Assembly: GCA_017307275.1 (NCBI GenBank)
Contig: JAFKFK010000031.1
Coordinates: 61,199 to 125,198 of the forward strand
Reading direction: 5' to 3'
Length of the DNA: 64,000 bases
DNA from: Alphaproteobacteria bacterium
Lineage (GTDB): Bacteria > Pseudomonadota > Alphaproteobacteria > Reyranellales > Reyranellaceae
Positions 52,236-60,218 of the stretch are shown piece after piece. Below the pieces are notes generated by a model that saw only the letters and a program-made list of their open reading frames with translations, was not told where the DNA came from and made no database searches. A program made the translations under genes and the position numbers. Position 1 is the first letter of the stretch. Each line of letters begins with the position of its first letter.

Positions 52236-54538
52236 GCGCCAAGGTCGGGACCGCGCAGCGCCACGACAGTGCGTTGAAGCACGTCACCGGACAAGCGCTC
52301 TATATCGACGACATGCCCGAGCCCCCCGGCACGCTGCACGGCGCGCTGGTGCTGAGCACAGTGGCCTGCGGTCGACTGAAGAAGCTCGACCTCGCGGCGG
52401 CGGCGATATCGCCCGGTGTGATCTCGGTGCTGGCGGCGGGCGACGTTCCCGGCACGAACGATGTCGCAGCGGTCGGTCAAGGTGAGCCTCTGTTTGCCGT
52501 GGATCGTGTCGACTATGCCGGCCAGCCGCTGGCACTGGTCGTCGCCGAGAGCCTTGATGCCGCGCGTGCGGCCGTCGAGCGCGCCGTGGTTGAGATCGAG
52601 GAGGAAGAGCCCATCCTCGATATCGCGACGGCGCTGGCCAAGAAGGCCTATGTCCAGGCGCCGACCACCCTGTTGCGCGGCGATCCGGAGGGCGCCCTGC
52701 AACGTGCGCCGCATCGGCTGACCGCCGAGTTCAGCGTCGGCGGGCAGGAGCATTTCTACCTCGAGGGCCAGATCGCCTTTGCCTTGCCGGGCGAGGATGG
52801 CGACATCGTCGTGCATTCCTCGACGCAGCATCCGACGGAGGTGCAGCACATCTGCGCGCGCCTGCTGGGTTGCGACTTCAATCGCATCACCGCCGTCGTC
52901 CGCCGTCTCGGCGGCGGTTTCGGCGGCAAGGAGAGCAATGCCTCGTGGGTGGCGGGTGCCGCGTCGCTTGCCGCCAACCAGACGGGCCGGCCGGTGAAGC
53001 TTCGTCTGCCGCGCGAGATCGACATGATCGCCACCGGCAAGCGGCACGGGTTCGACTACCGCTACACGGTGGGGTTCGACGACGAGGGTCGGGTACTGGC
53101 GCTCGATGCCGAGCTGGCGGCCGATGCCGGCTGGAGTCTCGATCTGACGCCGGGCGTCGTGGCGCGGGCGCTCACGCACACCGACAACGCCTACTGGATC
53201 CCGCATTTCCGCGCTGTCGGCTATGCCTGCTGTACCAACAGGCAATCCAATACGGCCTTTCGTGGCTTCGGTGGCCCACAAGGTGTCGTGGTGATGGAGG
53301 ATGCGCTGGATCGCATCGCCCATCACCTGGCGCGCGATCCCAACGACCTCCGCGCGCTCAACTTCTATGCCGAGGGCAAAGACGAGACGCCTTACGGCCA
53401 GAAGGTCGATGAGAACCATCTGGCGCGCTGCTGGGCCGAAGTGAAGACGGGCGGTGCGCTGGAGCAGCGCCGCGCCGAGGTCGATGCGTTCAACGCCGCC
53501 CATCCCGTGTTGAAGCGCGGGCTCGGACTGTTCCCCCTGAAGTTCGGTATCTCCTTCAACTTGCCGCACATGAACCAGGCCGGCGCGTTGGTCCACATCT
53601 ATACCGACGGTTCGATCCGCCTGAACCATGGCGGCACCGAGATGGGGCAGGGGTTGTTCATCAAGGTGGCGCAGGTCGTGGCGGAGGTGTTCAAGGTCGA
53701 CATCGACCGCATCCGGCCGAGCGCAACGTCGACCGCCGAAGTCCCCAACACCTCACCGACGGCGGCTTCGACAGGTTCCGATCTCAACGGCTGGGCAGCA
53801 TGGGAAGCGGCCAACACGATCAAGCAGCGCATGACGGCCTTCGCTGCGGAGCATTTCGGCGTCACGCAGGACGACATCGAGTTCGCGGACGGCAATGTCC
53901 GCATCGCCAAGCCCGGCAGCAACCAGGTGCTGACCTTCGGCGAGCTGGCGAAGCTCTGCTGGCTGGGGCGTGTTTCGCTTTCCTCCACCGGCTTCTACAA
54001 GACGCCCAAGATCCACTGGGATCCCGTGGCGATGCGTGGCCGGCCGTTCTTCTATTTCTCGTTCGGCGCGGCCATGGCCGAAGTGGCGATCGACACGCTG
54101 ACCGGCGAGAGCCGCGTGCTGCGCGTCGACCTCGTGCAGGATTGCGGCGAGTCCCTCAATCCGGCGATCGACCTGGGCCAGATCGAAGGCGCCTTCGTCC
54201 AAGGACAGGGATGGCTCACCTGCGAAGAACTGTGGTGGGATGCCAAGGGCAGGCTCAAGACCGCAGGCCCTTCGACGTACAAGATTCCCGGCAGCCGCGA
54301 CGTGCCGCCGGTCTTCAACGTGAAGATGCTGGGGAATGCGCCCTCGCGTGAAGCGACGATCTTTCGCTCCAAGGCCGTCGGTGAGCCGCCCTTGTTGCTG
54401 GCGACTGCCGTATGGACAGCGCTGAAGGATGCGATTGCCGCCGCCACGGAGCGCCGGGTGGCGGTACGGCTCGACGCGCCGGCTACGCCCGAGCGCGTGC
54501 TCGCGGCAATCGAGAGGGCGCGAACAGCCGCTCGATAA
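52232..54538 (+). CDS. xdhB: Xanthine dehydrogenase-type large (molybdenum) subunit
   Basis: 768 residues, full length. LYIDDMPEPPGTLHGALVLS near residue 30, FGGKESNASWVAG, FRGFGGPQGVVVMEDALD and GTEMGQGLF are molybdopterin-binding loops; the active-site Glu lies in KAVGEPPLLLA near the C-terminus. Hydroxylates purines or related N-heterocycles. The start is a GTG overlapping xdhA. No xdhC insertion factor is present. The 3' end overlaps the TetR gene on the other strand by 56 bases. Confidence 0.93.
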   Translation: MSAKVGTAQRHDSALKHVTGQALYIDDMPEPPGTLHGALVLSTVACGRLKKLDLAAAAISPGVISVLAAGDVPGTNDVAAVGQGEPLFAVDRVDYAGQPLALVVAESLDAARAAVERAVVEIEEEEPILDIATALAKKAYVQAPTTLLRGDPEGALQRAPHRLTAEFSVGGQEHFYLEGQIAFALPGEDGDIVVHSSTQHPTEVQHICARLLGCDFNRITAVVRRLGGGFGGKESNASWVAGAASLAANQTGRPVKLRLPREIDMIATGKRHGFDYRYTVGFDDEGRVLALDAELAADAGWSLDLTPGVVARALTHTDNAYWIPHFRAVGYACCTNRQSNTAFRGFGGPQGVVVMEDALDRIAHHLARDPNDLRALNFYAEGKDETPYGQKVDENHLARCWAEVKTGGALEQRRAEVDAFNAAHPVLKRGLGLFPLKFGISFNLPHMNQAGALVHIYTDGSIRLNHGGTEMGQGLFIKVAQVVAEVFKVDIDRIRPSATSTAEVPNTSPTAASTGSDLNGWAAWEAANTIKQRMTAFAAEHFGVTQDDIEFADGNVRIAKPGSNQVLTFGELAKLCWLGRVSLSSTGFYKTPKIHWDPVAMRGRPFFYFSFGAAMAEVAIDTLTGESRVLRVDLVQDCGESLNPAIDLGQIEGAFVQGQGWLTCEELWWDAKGRLKTAGPSTYKIPGSRDVPPVFNVKMLGNAPSREATIFRSKAVGEPPLLLATAVWTALKDAIAAATERRVAVRLDAPATPERVLAAIERARTAAR

Positions 54539-55121
54539 GTTCGCCGAGCGTGCGGTCCACGGCGCGGCGTGCGGATTTTTCATCCTCCGCCTCGGCAACC
54601 CAAAGCGCGGCTTCATTGGAGGCGCCGGAGAGCATGAAGGTAAGAGGCTCGATGGCCAGCGCCGGATCGGGCTGCGCCTCCAGCACTGCCGCAATGCCTT
54701 CGCGCAGGGAGCGCACGCCGTGTGGCGCGTCGATTTCGCGCCAACGGTGCCAGCCCAGAACGGCGGGCGCGTCGATCAGGTAGATGCGCCGGACCGCCGG
54801 ATCGAGGCAGGCATCGAGGAAGGCGCGCATGCCCTCGACCAGCGTTTCCAACGGAGTGCGAGCGGGCACAGCGGTGTCGTCGATCGTCGTGGCGATCCCG
54901 CGCGCCACCTCTTCGACGACAGCTTCGAAGAGATCACGCTTGTCCTTGAAGTGATGATAGAGCGCGCCGCGCGTCACCTTGGCCCGCTTCACGATCTCCT
55001 CGGTCGCCGCCGCTTCGTAGCCGGCGGTCGCAAAGATCGCCCGTGCTTCCTTGAGGAGGGCGGCGCGAGTCGCGGCCAGCCGCTCGGCCTGAGTACGGGA
55101 CGGGATCCGGGGTCTTGACAT
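54483..55121 (-). CDS. TetR family transcriptional regulator
   Basis: 212 residues. N-terminal HTH at about residues 25-60: ATAGYEAAATEEIVKRAKVTRGALYHHFKDKRDLFEA. The ligand domain has AFLDACLDPAVRRIYLIDAPAVLGW, typical of the TetR_C group near catabolic genes. Its start codon (55119-55121) abuts a 19-base palindrome, and a second copy lies 27 bases on, so it probably represses itself and the divergent VOC gene. Its 3' end lies within xdhB, antisense. Confidence 0.92.
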   Translation of the reverse strand: MSRPRIPSRTQAERLAATRAALLKEARAIFATAGYEAAATEEIVKRAKVTRGALYHHFKDKRDLFEAVVEEVARGIATTIDDTAVPARTPLETLVEGMRAFLDACLDPAVRRIYLIDAPAVLGWHRWREIDAPHGVRSLREGIAAVLEAQPDPALAIEPLTFMLSGASNEAALWVAEAEDEKSARRAVDRTLGELIERLFAPSRLPRARARA

Positions 55122-55139
55122 ACATACATCCTGTATCTA
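55121..55139. promoter_or_regulatory. TetR operator, site 1
   Basis: TACATACA-TCC-TGTATCTA: eight-base half sites around a three-base centre with one mismatch to perfect symmetry. It touches the TetR start codon, so binding would block the regulator's own transcription or elongation. Matches site 2 at 55148-55166 at all but four positions. Confidence 0.75.
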
Positions 55140-55147
55140 ACTTCATA

Positions 55148-55166
55148 TACATACAGAATGTATGTA
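55148..55166. promoter_or_regulatory. TetR operator, site 2
   Basis: TACATACA-GAA-TGTATGTA: a perfect eight-base inverted repeat around a three-base centre. Centre-to-centre distance from site 1 is 27 bases. It lies 23 bases before the VOC ATG, a place where bound repressor would block that promoter. AT-rich within a GC-rich genome. Confidence 0.8.
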
Positions 55167-55188
55167 AATCGCAACCATGGAGAGAGCA

Positions 55189-55617
55189 ATGCAACTCAAC
55201 GAGTTTTACACCGTGCTTTGCACCGACGATGTGGCCGGCACGGTTGCCTTCTGGGAACGCCACTTTGGGCTGCGCCGCGTCTTCGAGAGTGACTGGTATG
55301 TCCATCTCGTCGGCGATGGTCAGGCCAGGCCCAACCTCGCGATCCTGGATTGCCGTCACGAAACCATCCCGGTGGCGTTTCGCGGCAAGAAGGCATCCGG
55401 TCTGCTGGTGAACCTCGAAGTTGCCGACGTCGATGCCGAGTTTGCGAAAGCACAGGCAGCCGGCCTCAAGATCCACCTCACCCTGCGGGACGAACCTTTC
55501 GGCCAGCGGCACTTCATCACCGAGGACCCGAACGGCATCGCCATCGACGTCATCAAGCCGATCCCGCCCAGCGCCGAGTACGCCAAGCTCTACGAGGCGG
55601 AATCGTTGCCGCGATAA
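55189..55617 (+). CDS. VOC family protein (glyoxalase/bleomycin-resistance fold)
   Basis: 142 residues. EFYTVLCTDDVAGTVAFWERHFGLRRVFESDWYVHLV opens the first beta-alpha-beta unit; the end reads FGQRHFITEDPNGIAIDVIKP, where Asp replaces the common Glu metal ligand. It therefore may bind a ligand without metal. GGAGAGAG sits just before ATG 55189; an ATG 12 bases earlier overlaps this site. Likely the direct target of the divergent TetR. Confidence 0.87.
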   Translation: MQLNEFYTVLCTDDVAGTVAFWERHFGLRRVFESDWYVHLVGDGQARPNLAILDCRHETIPVAFRGKKASGLLVNLEVADVDAEFAKAQAAGLKIHLTLRDEPFGQRHFITEDPNGIAIDVIKPIPPSAEYAKLYEAESLPR

Positions 55618-55688
55618 GGCTGCCGGCGTCTCGACTCCCGCGCCACCGACGATAAGGTGACGGCCGCTTTTGCAATCGGGAGGTCGAG

Positions 55689-56486
55689 ATGGACGTACGG
55701 ATGGATGGCCGCGTGGCCGTGATCACGGGTGCGAGCACAGGGCTCGGCCTCGCCATGGCCAAGGAGTTTGCGGCGTCGGGTGCGTCGGTGGCATTGCTGG
55801 CGCGCAAGGCGGATGTGCTCGCCCAGGCCAAGGCCGAAGTCGCCAAGGCCGCGGGCAAGGCCAACATCAAGATCGAGGCCTATTCCTGCGACGTCTCCCA
55901 GGCGGCGCCCATCGCCGAAACCTGGAAGAAGATCGAGGCCGAGTTCGGCAAGGTCGATATCGTGGTCAACAATGCCGGCATCGCCCACGCCAAGCCGTTC
56001 GATGCGATAACGGACGAGGATTGGCAGGGGGATATCGATCTCAAGCTGTTCGCCGCCATCCGCATGATCCGCCATGCCCTGCCCGGCATGCGTGAGCGCA
56101 AGTGGGGGCGCATCGTCAACGTGCTGAACACCTACGCCAAGGCGCCGGCTCCGAATTCGATGCCGACCAGCGTCAGTCGTGCGGCGGGCCTCGCGCTCAC
56201 CAAGGTGCTCTCGCAGGAGAATGCAAAGGACAACATTCTCGTGAACGCGATGCTGGTCGGCCTGATCGAGAGCGACCAGTGGGTGCGCCGTCACAAGACC
56301 GCGGCAGGTGAAGGCAAGACCTACGAGGAGTTCCTGGCCGGCATGGCCAAGGGCCGCATTCCGATCGGCCGCATGGGCAAGGCCGAGGAGTTCGCGCGCA
56401 TGGCCTGTTTCCTCTGCTCCGATGCCGGCTCGTTCATCACCGGTGTCGCCATCAACGTCGACGGCGGCGCGAGCCCGGTCGTTTAG
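55689..56486 (+). CDS. SDR-fold protein lacking the Tyr-Lys catalytic pair
   Basis: 265 residues. AVITGASTGLGLAMAKEFA binds the dinucleotide, and VNNAGIAHAKPF is present, but the catalytic centre is changed: where YxxxK is expected the sequence reads PTSVSRAAGLALTK, giving Thr and Arg, and the upstream Ser region is NVLNTYAK. The dinucleotide fold looks intact, so it may bind NAD(P) but a standard SDR reaction is doubtful. Gene ends inside the 3' end of the Coq4-like gene by four bases (convergent). Confidence 0.87.
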   Translation: MDVRMDGRVAVITGASTGLGLAMAKEFAASGASVALLARKADVLAQAKAEVAKAAGKANIKIEAYSCDVSQAAPIAETWKKIEAEFGKVDIVVNNAGIAHAKPFDAITDEDWQGDIDLKLFAAIRMIRHALPGMRERKWGRIVNVLNTYAKAPAPNSMPTSVSRAAGLALTKVLSQENAKDNILVNAMLVGLIESDQWVRRHKTAAGEGKTYEEFLAGMAKGRIPIGRMGKAEEFARMACFLCSDAGSFITGVAINVDGGASPVV

Positions 56487-57430
56487 GCCGGCGCGACGTT
56501 CCAGTCGCGGCGCAGTTTTTCGAGATCCTGCCCGATCCAGTCCCAGACGCTCCAGTCTGGGGCGAAGAGGTCGATGGTCATGTCGCGGCCGCGCGCCCAG
56601 GCATGCCAGAACTCGTTCGGGTCGAAACCGCCTTTGGCGGGCGTGGCGATATCGTTGAACCTGATGCCGAGATGGCCGTTGAAGATCACCGGCAGGATGT
56701 GGCCGGCCATGGGATTGATCGGGTGCATGGCCGCAGTGAAGGTCGAGACCAGGATTTCGCCACGGTAGCTCGTGTCGTAGCCTGAGATGATGTGCGTGGC
56801 ATCGTGCGGCGTGGCGAAGCTGGCATTGAGCGCGCCCGGATCGCCAGGGAACGGGTAGCCGTTCTTCTTGTCGAAGTCCCAGAGCGCCTTGCCGAAAGTA
56901 TTTTGCGGCAGCGTGCCCAGCGCTTCGTAGCGCGCCACCAGTGCGGGGTCGGCCTTGTCGTCCTTGTAGGGAAGGATCCACTCCGCCGGATCGGGTCGTT
57001 TGCCCCACGGCCCGCTGACGATGCTCTCGGCGTTGCGCATGGTCATGTCGGCGGTCACCCAGGCCATATGCCCCGATGCCGCCTCGACCATCTGCGTCAG
57101 ATAGGCTTCCTCGATATCGAGAGCCCGCGCGTAGGCCAGCACCAGCTTGAGTTTCTCGGGATCGAGTGTGCCGTCGACCATCACCATGATGGCGAGATAG
57201 CGTAGCGCTTCTTGCGCCAGTTCGCGGTCCTTCAGCCGTCGGGCCAGGTCGGCCGGCTCGACGGCGGGCAGGGTCCCGATGTCGGAGAGATCGTGCCGCC
57301 GCAGCAGGTAATGACCTGCTGCCAATATGCTCACCGTATCGGTGTGGCTGATCGCGTGGCCGCCGGCCAACGCCACCTGGCGCATGGCGCCCAGGATGGC
57401 GTCGCTTTCACGGTGGTCGACGGGGCGCAC
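56483..57430 (-). CDS. Coq4-like protein with TerB-like N-terminal region
   Basis: 315 residues. The C-terminal half contains TPHDATHIISGYDTSYRGE, an exact HDxxHx(11)E zinc motif as in the ubiquinone-biosynthesis protein COQ4. The N-terminal third (about 70-130), LRYLAIMVMVDGTLDPEKLKLV, looks like a TerB helical repeat with an acidic D-G-x-x-D site. So the protein combines two domains. No other ubiquinone gene is next to it; a thiolase gene lies just upstream in the same direction. Function is not assigned. Confidence 0.7.
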   Translation of the reverse strand: MRPVDHRESDAILGAMRQVALAGGHAISHTDTVSILAAGHYLLRRHDLSDIGTLPAVEPADLARRLKDRELAQEALRYLAIMVMVDGTLDPEKLKLVLAYARALDIEEAYLTQMVEAASGHMAWVTADMTMRNAESIVSGPWGKRPDPAEWILPYKDDKADPALVARYEALGTLPQNTFGKALWDFDKKNGYPFPGDPGALNASFATPHDATHIISGYDTSYRGEILVSTFTAAMHPINPMAGHILPVIFNGHLGIRFNDIATPAKGGFDPNEFWHAWARGRDMTIDLFAPDWSVWDWIGQDLEKLRRDWNVAPA

Positions 57431-57449
57431 GCGATCTAGCGCAGCAGTC

Positions 57450-58619
57450 CTAACGCAGAGGTTCCAGGATGCTCACATAGTTGGCGACAGCCGCGCCGCC
57501 CATGTTGAACACGCCGCCGAGCTTGGCCTTCGGCAACTGCATGCCTTCGGGCGCCGTTCCCGAGAGCTGCATGGCCGACATTACATGCATGCTGACGCCC
57601 GTGGCGCCGACCGGATGGCCCTTGGCCTTGAGGCCGCCCGAGACATTGACTGGCAGCTTGCCGTCGCGCTCGACCCAGCCCTCAAGGATGGCCCGTTCGC
57701 CTTCGCCCGGTGCGGTAAGGCCCATCGCCTCGTACTCGATCAACTCGGCCGAAGTGAAGCAGTCGTGGCTTTCGACGAAGGAGAGATCGAGCAGGTCGAG
57801 ATGCGCCGACTTCAGCGCCTGCTGCCAGGCGCGCTGCGGGCCTTCGAACTTGATGATGTCGCGCTTGCTCATCGGCAGGAAATCGTTGACGTGTTCGGCG
57901 GCGCGGAAGGCGATCGCCTGTTTCATGCCGAGCGCCGTGCCGACGTCCGTCAACACCACGGCCGCCGCGCCGTCGGTGACGGGCGAGCAGTCGGTGCGCT
58001 TCAGCGGACCGGCAACGAACGGGTTCTTGTCCGACGGCGTGCGGCAGAAGTCGTAGGCGAACTCCTTCTGGAAATGCGCGAAGGGATTCTTGGCGCCGTT
58101 CTTGTGGGCCTTGACCGCGATCTTGGCGAGCGCGTCCGACTTGTCGCCGTAGCGCTGGAAGTAGGCCGAGGTGATCTTGCCGAAGATGCCGGCGAAGCCT
58201 GCCTCGATGTTCGCCTCCTCGGCGACATAAGACGCCTTGATCAGCACGTCGCCCGCCTGGGCGGAGTTGAGTTCGGTCATCTTCTCGACGCCGACCACCA
58301 GCACGAAGCGCGCCTTGCCGGCGGCGAGCGTGTTCAGTCCCATGTGGATGGCGGCCGATCCGGTGGCGCAGGCGTTCTCGACGCGCGTGCTGGGCTTGAA
58401 GCGCAGGTCGGGATGGGTCTGCAGCGGCAGCGAGGAGTGGAACTCCTGGCGCACGAAGCCGCCGTTCATGTTACCGACGTAGATGACGTCGACGTCCTTG
58501 GGCTCGATCCCGGCATGGGCGATGGCGTCGCTCGCGGCCTTCACGATCAGCGATTCGCTGGTCTCGCCATCGAGCTTGCCGAACTTGCCGTGGGACCAAC
58601 CGACGATGCAGGCCGTCAT
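57450..58619 (-). CDS. Thiolase family protein (SCP2/acetyl-CoA acetyltransferase type)
   Basis: 389 residues. CIVGWSHGKFG at the start, RVENACATGSAAIHMG near residue 85 with the nucleophile Cys, VESHDCFTSAELIEYEAMG, and GGLKAKGHPVGATG with the His base are those of SCP-x/lipid-transfer thiolases. These cleave beta-ketoacyl-CoA from branched or sterol-like chains, but classical two-step thiolysis Cys near the C-terminus (GGG/CIGGG) is replaced by GVFNMGGAAVA, so activity may be condensation-type or scaffold. ATG 58619 follows AAAGGAG. The Coq4-like gene follows after 19 bases. Confidence 0.9.
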   Translation of the reverse strand: MTACIVGWSHGKFGKLDGETSESLIVKAASDAIAHAGIEPKDVDVIYVGNMNGGFVRQEFHSSLPLQTHPDLRFKPSTRVENACATGSAAIHMGLNTLAAGKARFVLVVGVEKMTELNSAQAGDVLIKASYVAEEANIEAGFAGIFGKITSAYFQRYGDKSDALAKIAVKAHKNGAKNPFAHFQKEFAYDFCRTPSDKNPFVAGPLKRTDCSPVTDGAAAVVLTDVGTALGMKQAIAFRAAEHVNDFLPMSKRDIIKFEGPQRAWQQALKSAHLDLLDLSFVESHDCFTSAELIEYEAMGLTAPGEGERAILEGWVERDGKLPVNVSGGLKAKGHPVGATGVSMHVMSAMQLSGTAPEGMQLPKAKLGGVFNMGGAAVANYVSILEPLR

Positions 58620-58813
58620 GGGAACTCTCCTTTGCTCAATTGCAGTGACCCTAGACGCCACCTCAAGTCAGGTCGAGGGGCGGATCGGACCATCAAGTCT
58701 GTGCATATACACTTATATAGCGAAACCGGTTGCGCAAGGAGGTCTTCGCGACGCCCCAATTCCGCCGCGCGGCGGGTGTTGACTGAGGCCCGCATCCGGA
58801 GCCCAACTGCAAT

Positions 58814-59200
58814 ATGGCAGACACCAATCCGTCACCTGCTTCCCAACCGGAACGTCCGGCCGCGCGCTGGCCGTTGATTCTGGGCGGCCTGCTGGGTGGT
58901 TTCTTCCTTCTGGCCTTCGGTCTCGGTCTCGGCTGGTACCTTTTCTATCGTCCGATCGTGAACGTAGCGGTGCAGCTTCCCGCGCCGCCGGCGCCGCCTG
59001 CCCCTCCGGGTCCAGATGCCGCACAGGTGAAGGCGCTCGAGGATCAGATCGAGAAGCAGAAGGCAGCGAACAAGCAGATCGAGGAGCAGATCGCGGCCCT
59101 CAAGGATCGGCTGCGAGCCGACGTCTGCACGGCGAAGGACCCGCAAGGCAAGACACCGCCGGCCTCGACACCTGTCCCGCCCGGTGGCCAGAAGACGTGA
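58814..59200 (+). CDS. Small membrane-anchored coiled-coil hypothetical protein
   Basis: 128 residues. A short cytosolic tail, one membrane helix (about residues 20-46), a Pro-rich linker (repeated PAPP), a coiled coil (about 68-100, QIEKQKAANKQIEEQ pattern) and a Pro-rich tail. No enzyme motif. The region before it (58620-58813) is a 194-base divergent gap with an AT-rich patch at 58700-58720. It precedes cyoA but a strong hairpin lies between, so it may be a separate unit. Confidence 0.7.
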   Translation: MADTNPSPASQPERPAARWPLILGGLLGGFFLLAFGLGLGWYLFYRPIVNVAVQLPAPPAPPAPPGPDAAQVKALEDQIEKQKAANKQIEEQIAALKDRLRADVCTAKDPQGKTPPASTPVPPGGQKT

Positions 59201-59204
59201 TGAA

Positions 59205-59237
59205 CCGATCTGACGATCAGACCTGACGTCAGATCGG
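59205..59237 (+). terminator. Strong hairpin between the coiled-coil gene and cyoA
   Basis: CCGATCTGACG (59205-59215) and CGTCAGATCGG (59227-59237) form a perfect 11-base stem around an 11-base loop, starting four bases after a stop codon. It is followed by CAAAAGAAATT and not by a T-run. The 3' arm with the loop end also contains the palindrome CTGACGTCAG. It could be a terminator, or an operator in front of cyo. Confidence 0.55.
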
Positions 59238-59311
59238 CAAAAGAAATTGTTGCTCATTACGAGAGCGAGCTTCAATCTGCCCGAATAGGTCAATAAGCGG
59301 GGCGGGGGAGC

Positions 59312-60214
59312 TTGAAGCTCAGGGGAATCAATTGGCGCGGAGCGATGCTGGTCGCCGGCATGGCTCTGCTGACCGGCGCCTGCGACCTCAAACGCGCCGC
59401 CGTTCTCGACCCCAAGGGGCCGATTGCGCTCGCCGAGCGCGACCTTCTCTTCGATGCCTTCTCTGTGATGATGATCGTGATCGTACCGGTCATCATCCTG
59501 ACCCTGTGGTTCGCCTGGCGCTATCGGGCATCCAACACCAGCGCGCAATATGCTCCGAACTGGGCCAACTCGGTCAAGATCGATGCGTTCGTCTGGTCGA
59601 TTCCGGCCATTATCGTCATCGCTCTCGGTGTGCTGCTGTGGCGGAGCACCTACAAGCTCGATCCCTACCGCCCCATCGAGAATGCCGGTCCGGCGATCGA
59701 AGTGCAGGTCGTGGCGCAGGACTGGAAGTGGCTGTTCATCTATCCCGAACAGGGGATCGCCGTGGTGAACCAGCTCGCTTTCCCGGCGGGACGCCCGGTG
59801 AGCCTGCGCATCACTTCCGACACGGTGATGAACTCCTTCTATGTCCCGCAGCTCGCCGGCCAGATCTATGCCATGGCCGGCATGCAGACGCGGCTGCAGC
59901 TCCTGGCCGACCAGCCCGGCAAGTTCGTCGGCCGTAACAGCCAGTATTCGGGCGGCGGTTACTCGCAGCAGCATTTCGAGGTCGTATCGTTGACCCAGGG
60001 CGATTTCGACGCCTGGGTGGCCAAGGCCAAGCAGGCGCCGGGCCGCCTCGACGCACAGACTTATCCGGCGCAGGCGGCCAAGAGCCGCGCCGTTCCCATC
60101 ACCTACTATTCGGCGGTCGAGCCCGGTCTCTACGACCAGATCATCGCCAAGTACCGGCACAGCGGCCACGCCCATACCCAGGGCCAGGGCAGCGCCGTTC
60201 CGGCCCGGAGATAG
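59312..60214 (+). CDS. cyoA: Cytochrome bo-type ubiquinol oxidase subunit II
   Basis: 300 residues. A lipoprotein signal with positive start (KLRGINWRG) and lipobox LTGAC (Cys24), two membrane helices (about 45-70 and 90-112), then a cupredoxin domain (QVVAQDWKWLFIYPEQ) that lacks the CuA cysteine pair, so it is a quinol oxidase. TTG start at 59312 chosen because the later ATG (59345) would remove the charged signal end; GGGGGAG is close upstream. First gene of cyoABCD. Confidence 0.92.
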   Translation: MKLRGINWRGAMLVAGMALLTGACDLKRAAVLDPKGPIALAERDLLFDAFSVMMIVIVPVIILTLWFAWRYRASNTSAQYAPNWANSVKIDAFVWSIPAIIVIALGVLLWRSTYKLDPYRPIENAGPAIEVQVVAQDWKWLFIYPEQGIAVVNQLAFPAGRPVSLRITSDTVMNSFYVPQLAGQIYAMAGMQTRLQLLADQPGKFVGRNSQYSGGGYSQQHFEVVSLTQGDFDAWVAKAKQAPGRLDAQTYPAQAAKSRAVPITYYSAVEPGLYDQIIAKYRHSGHAHTQGQGSAVPARR

Positions 60215-60218
60215 CGGC

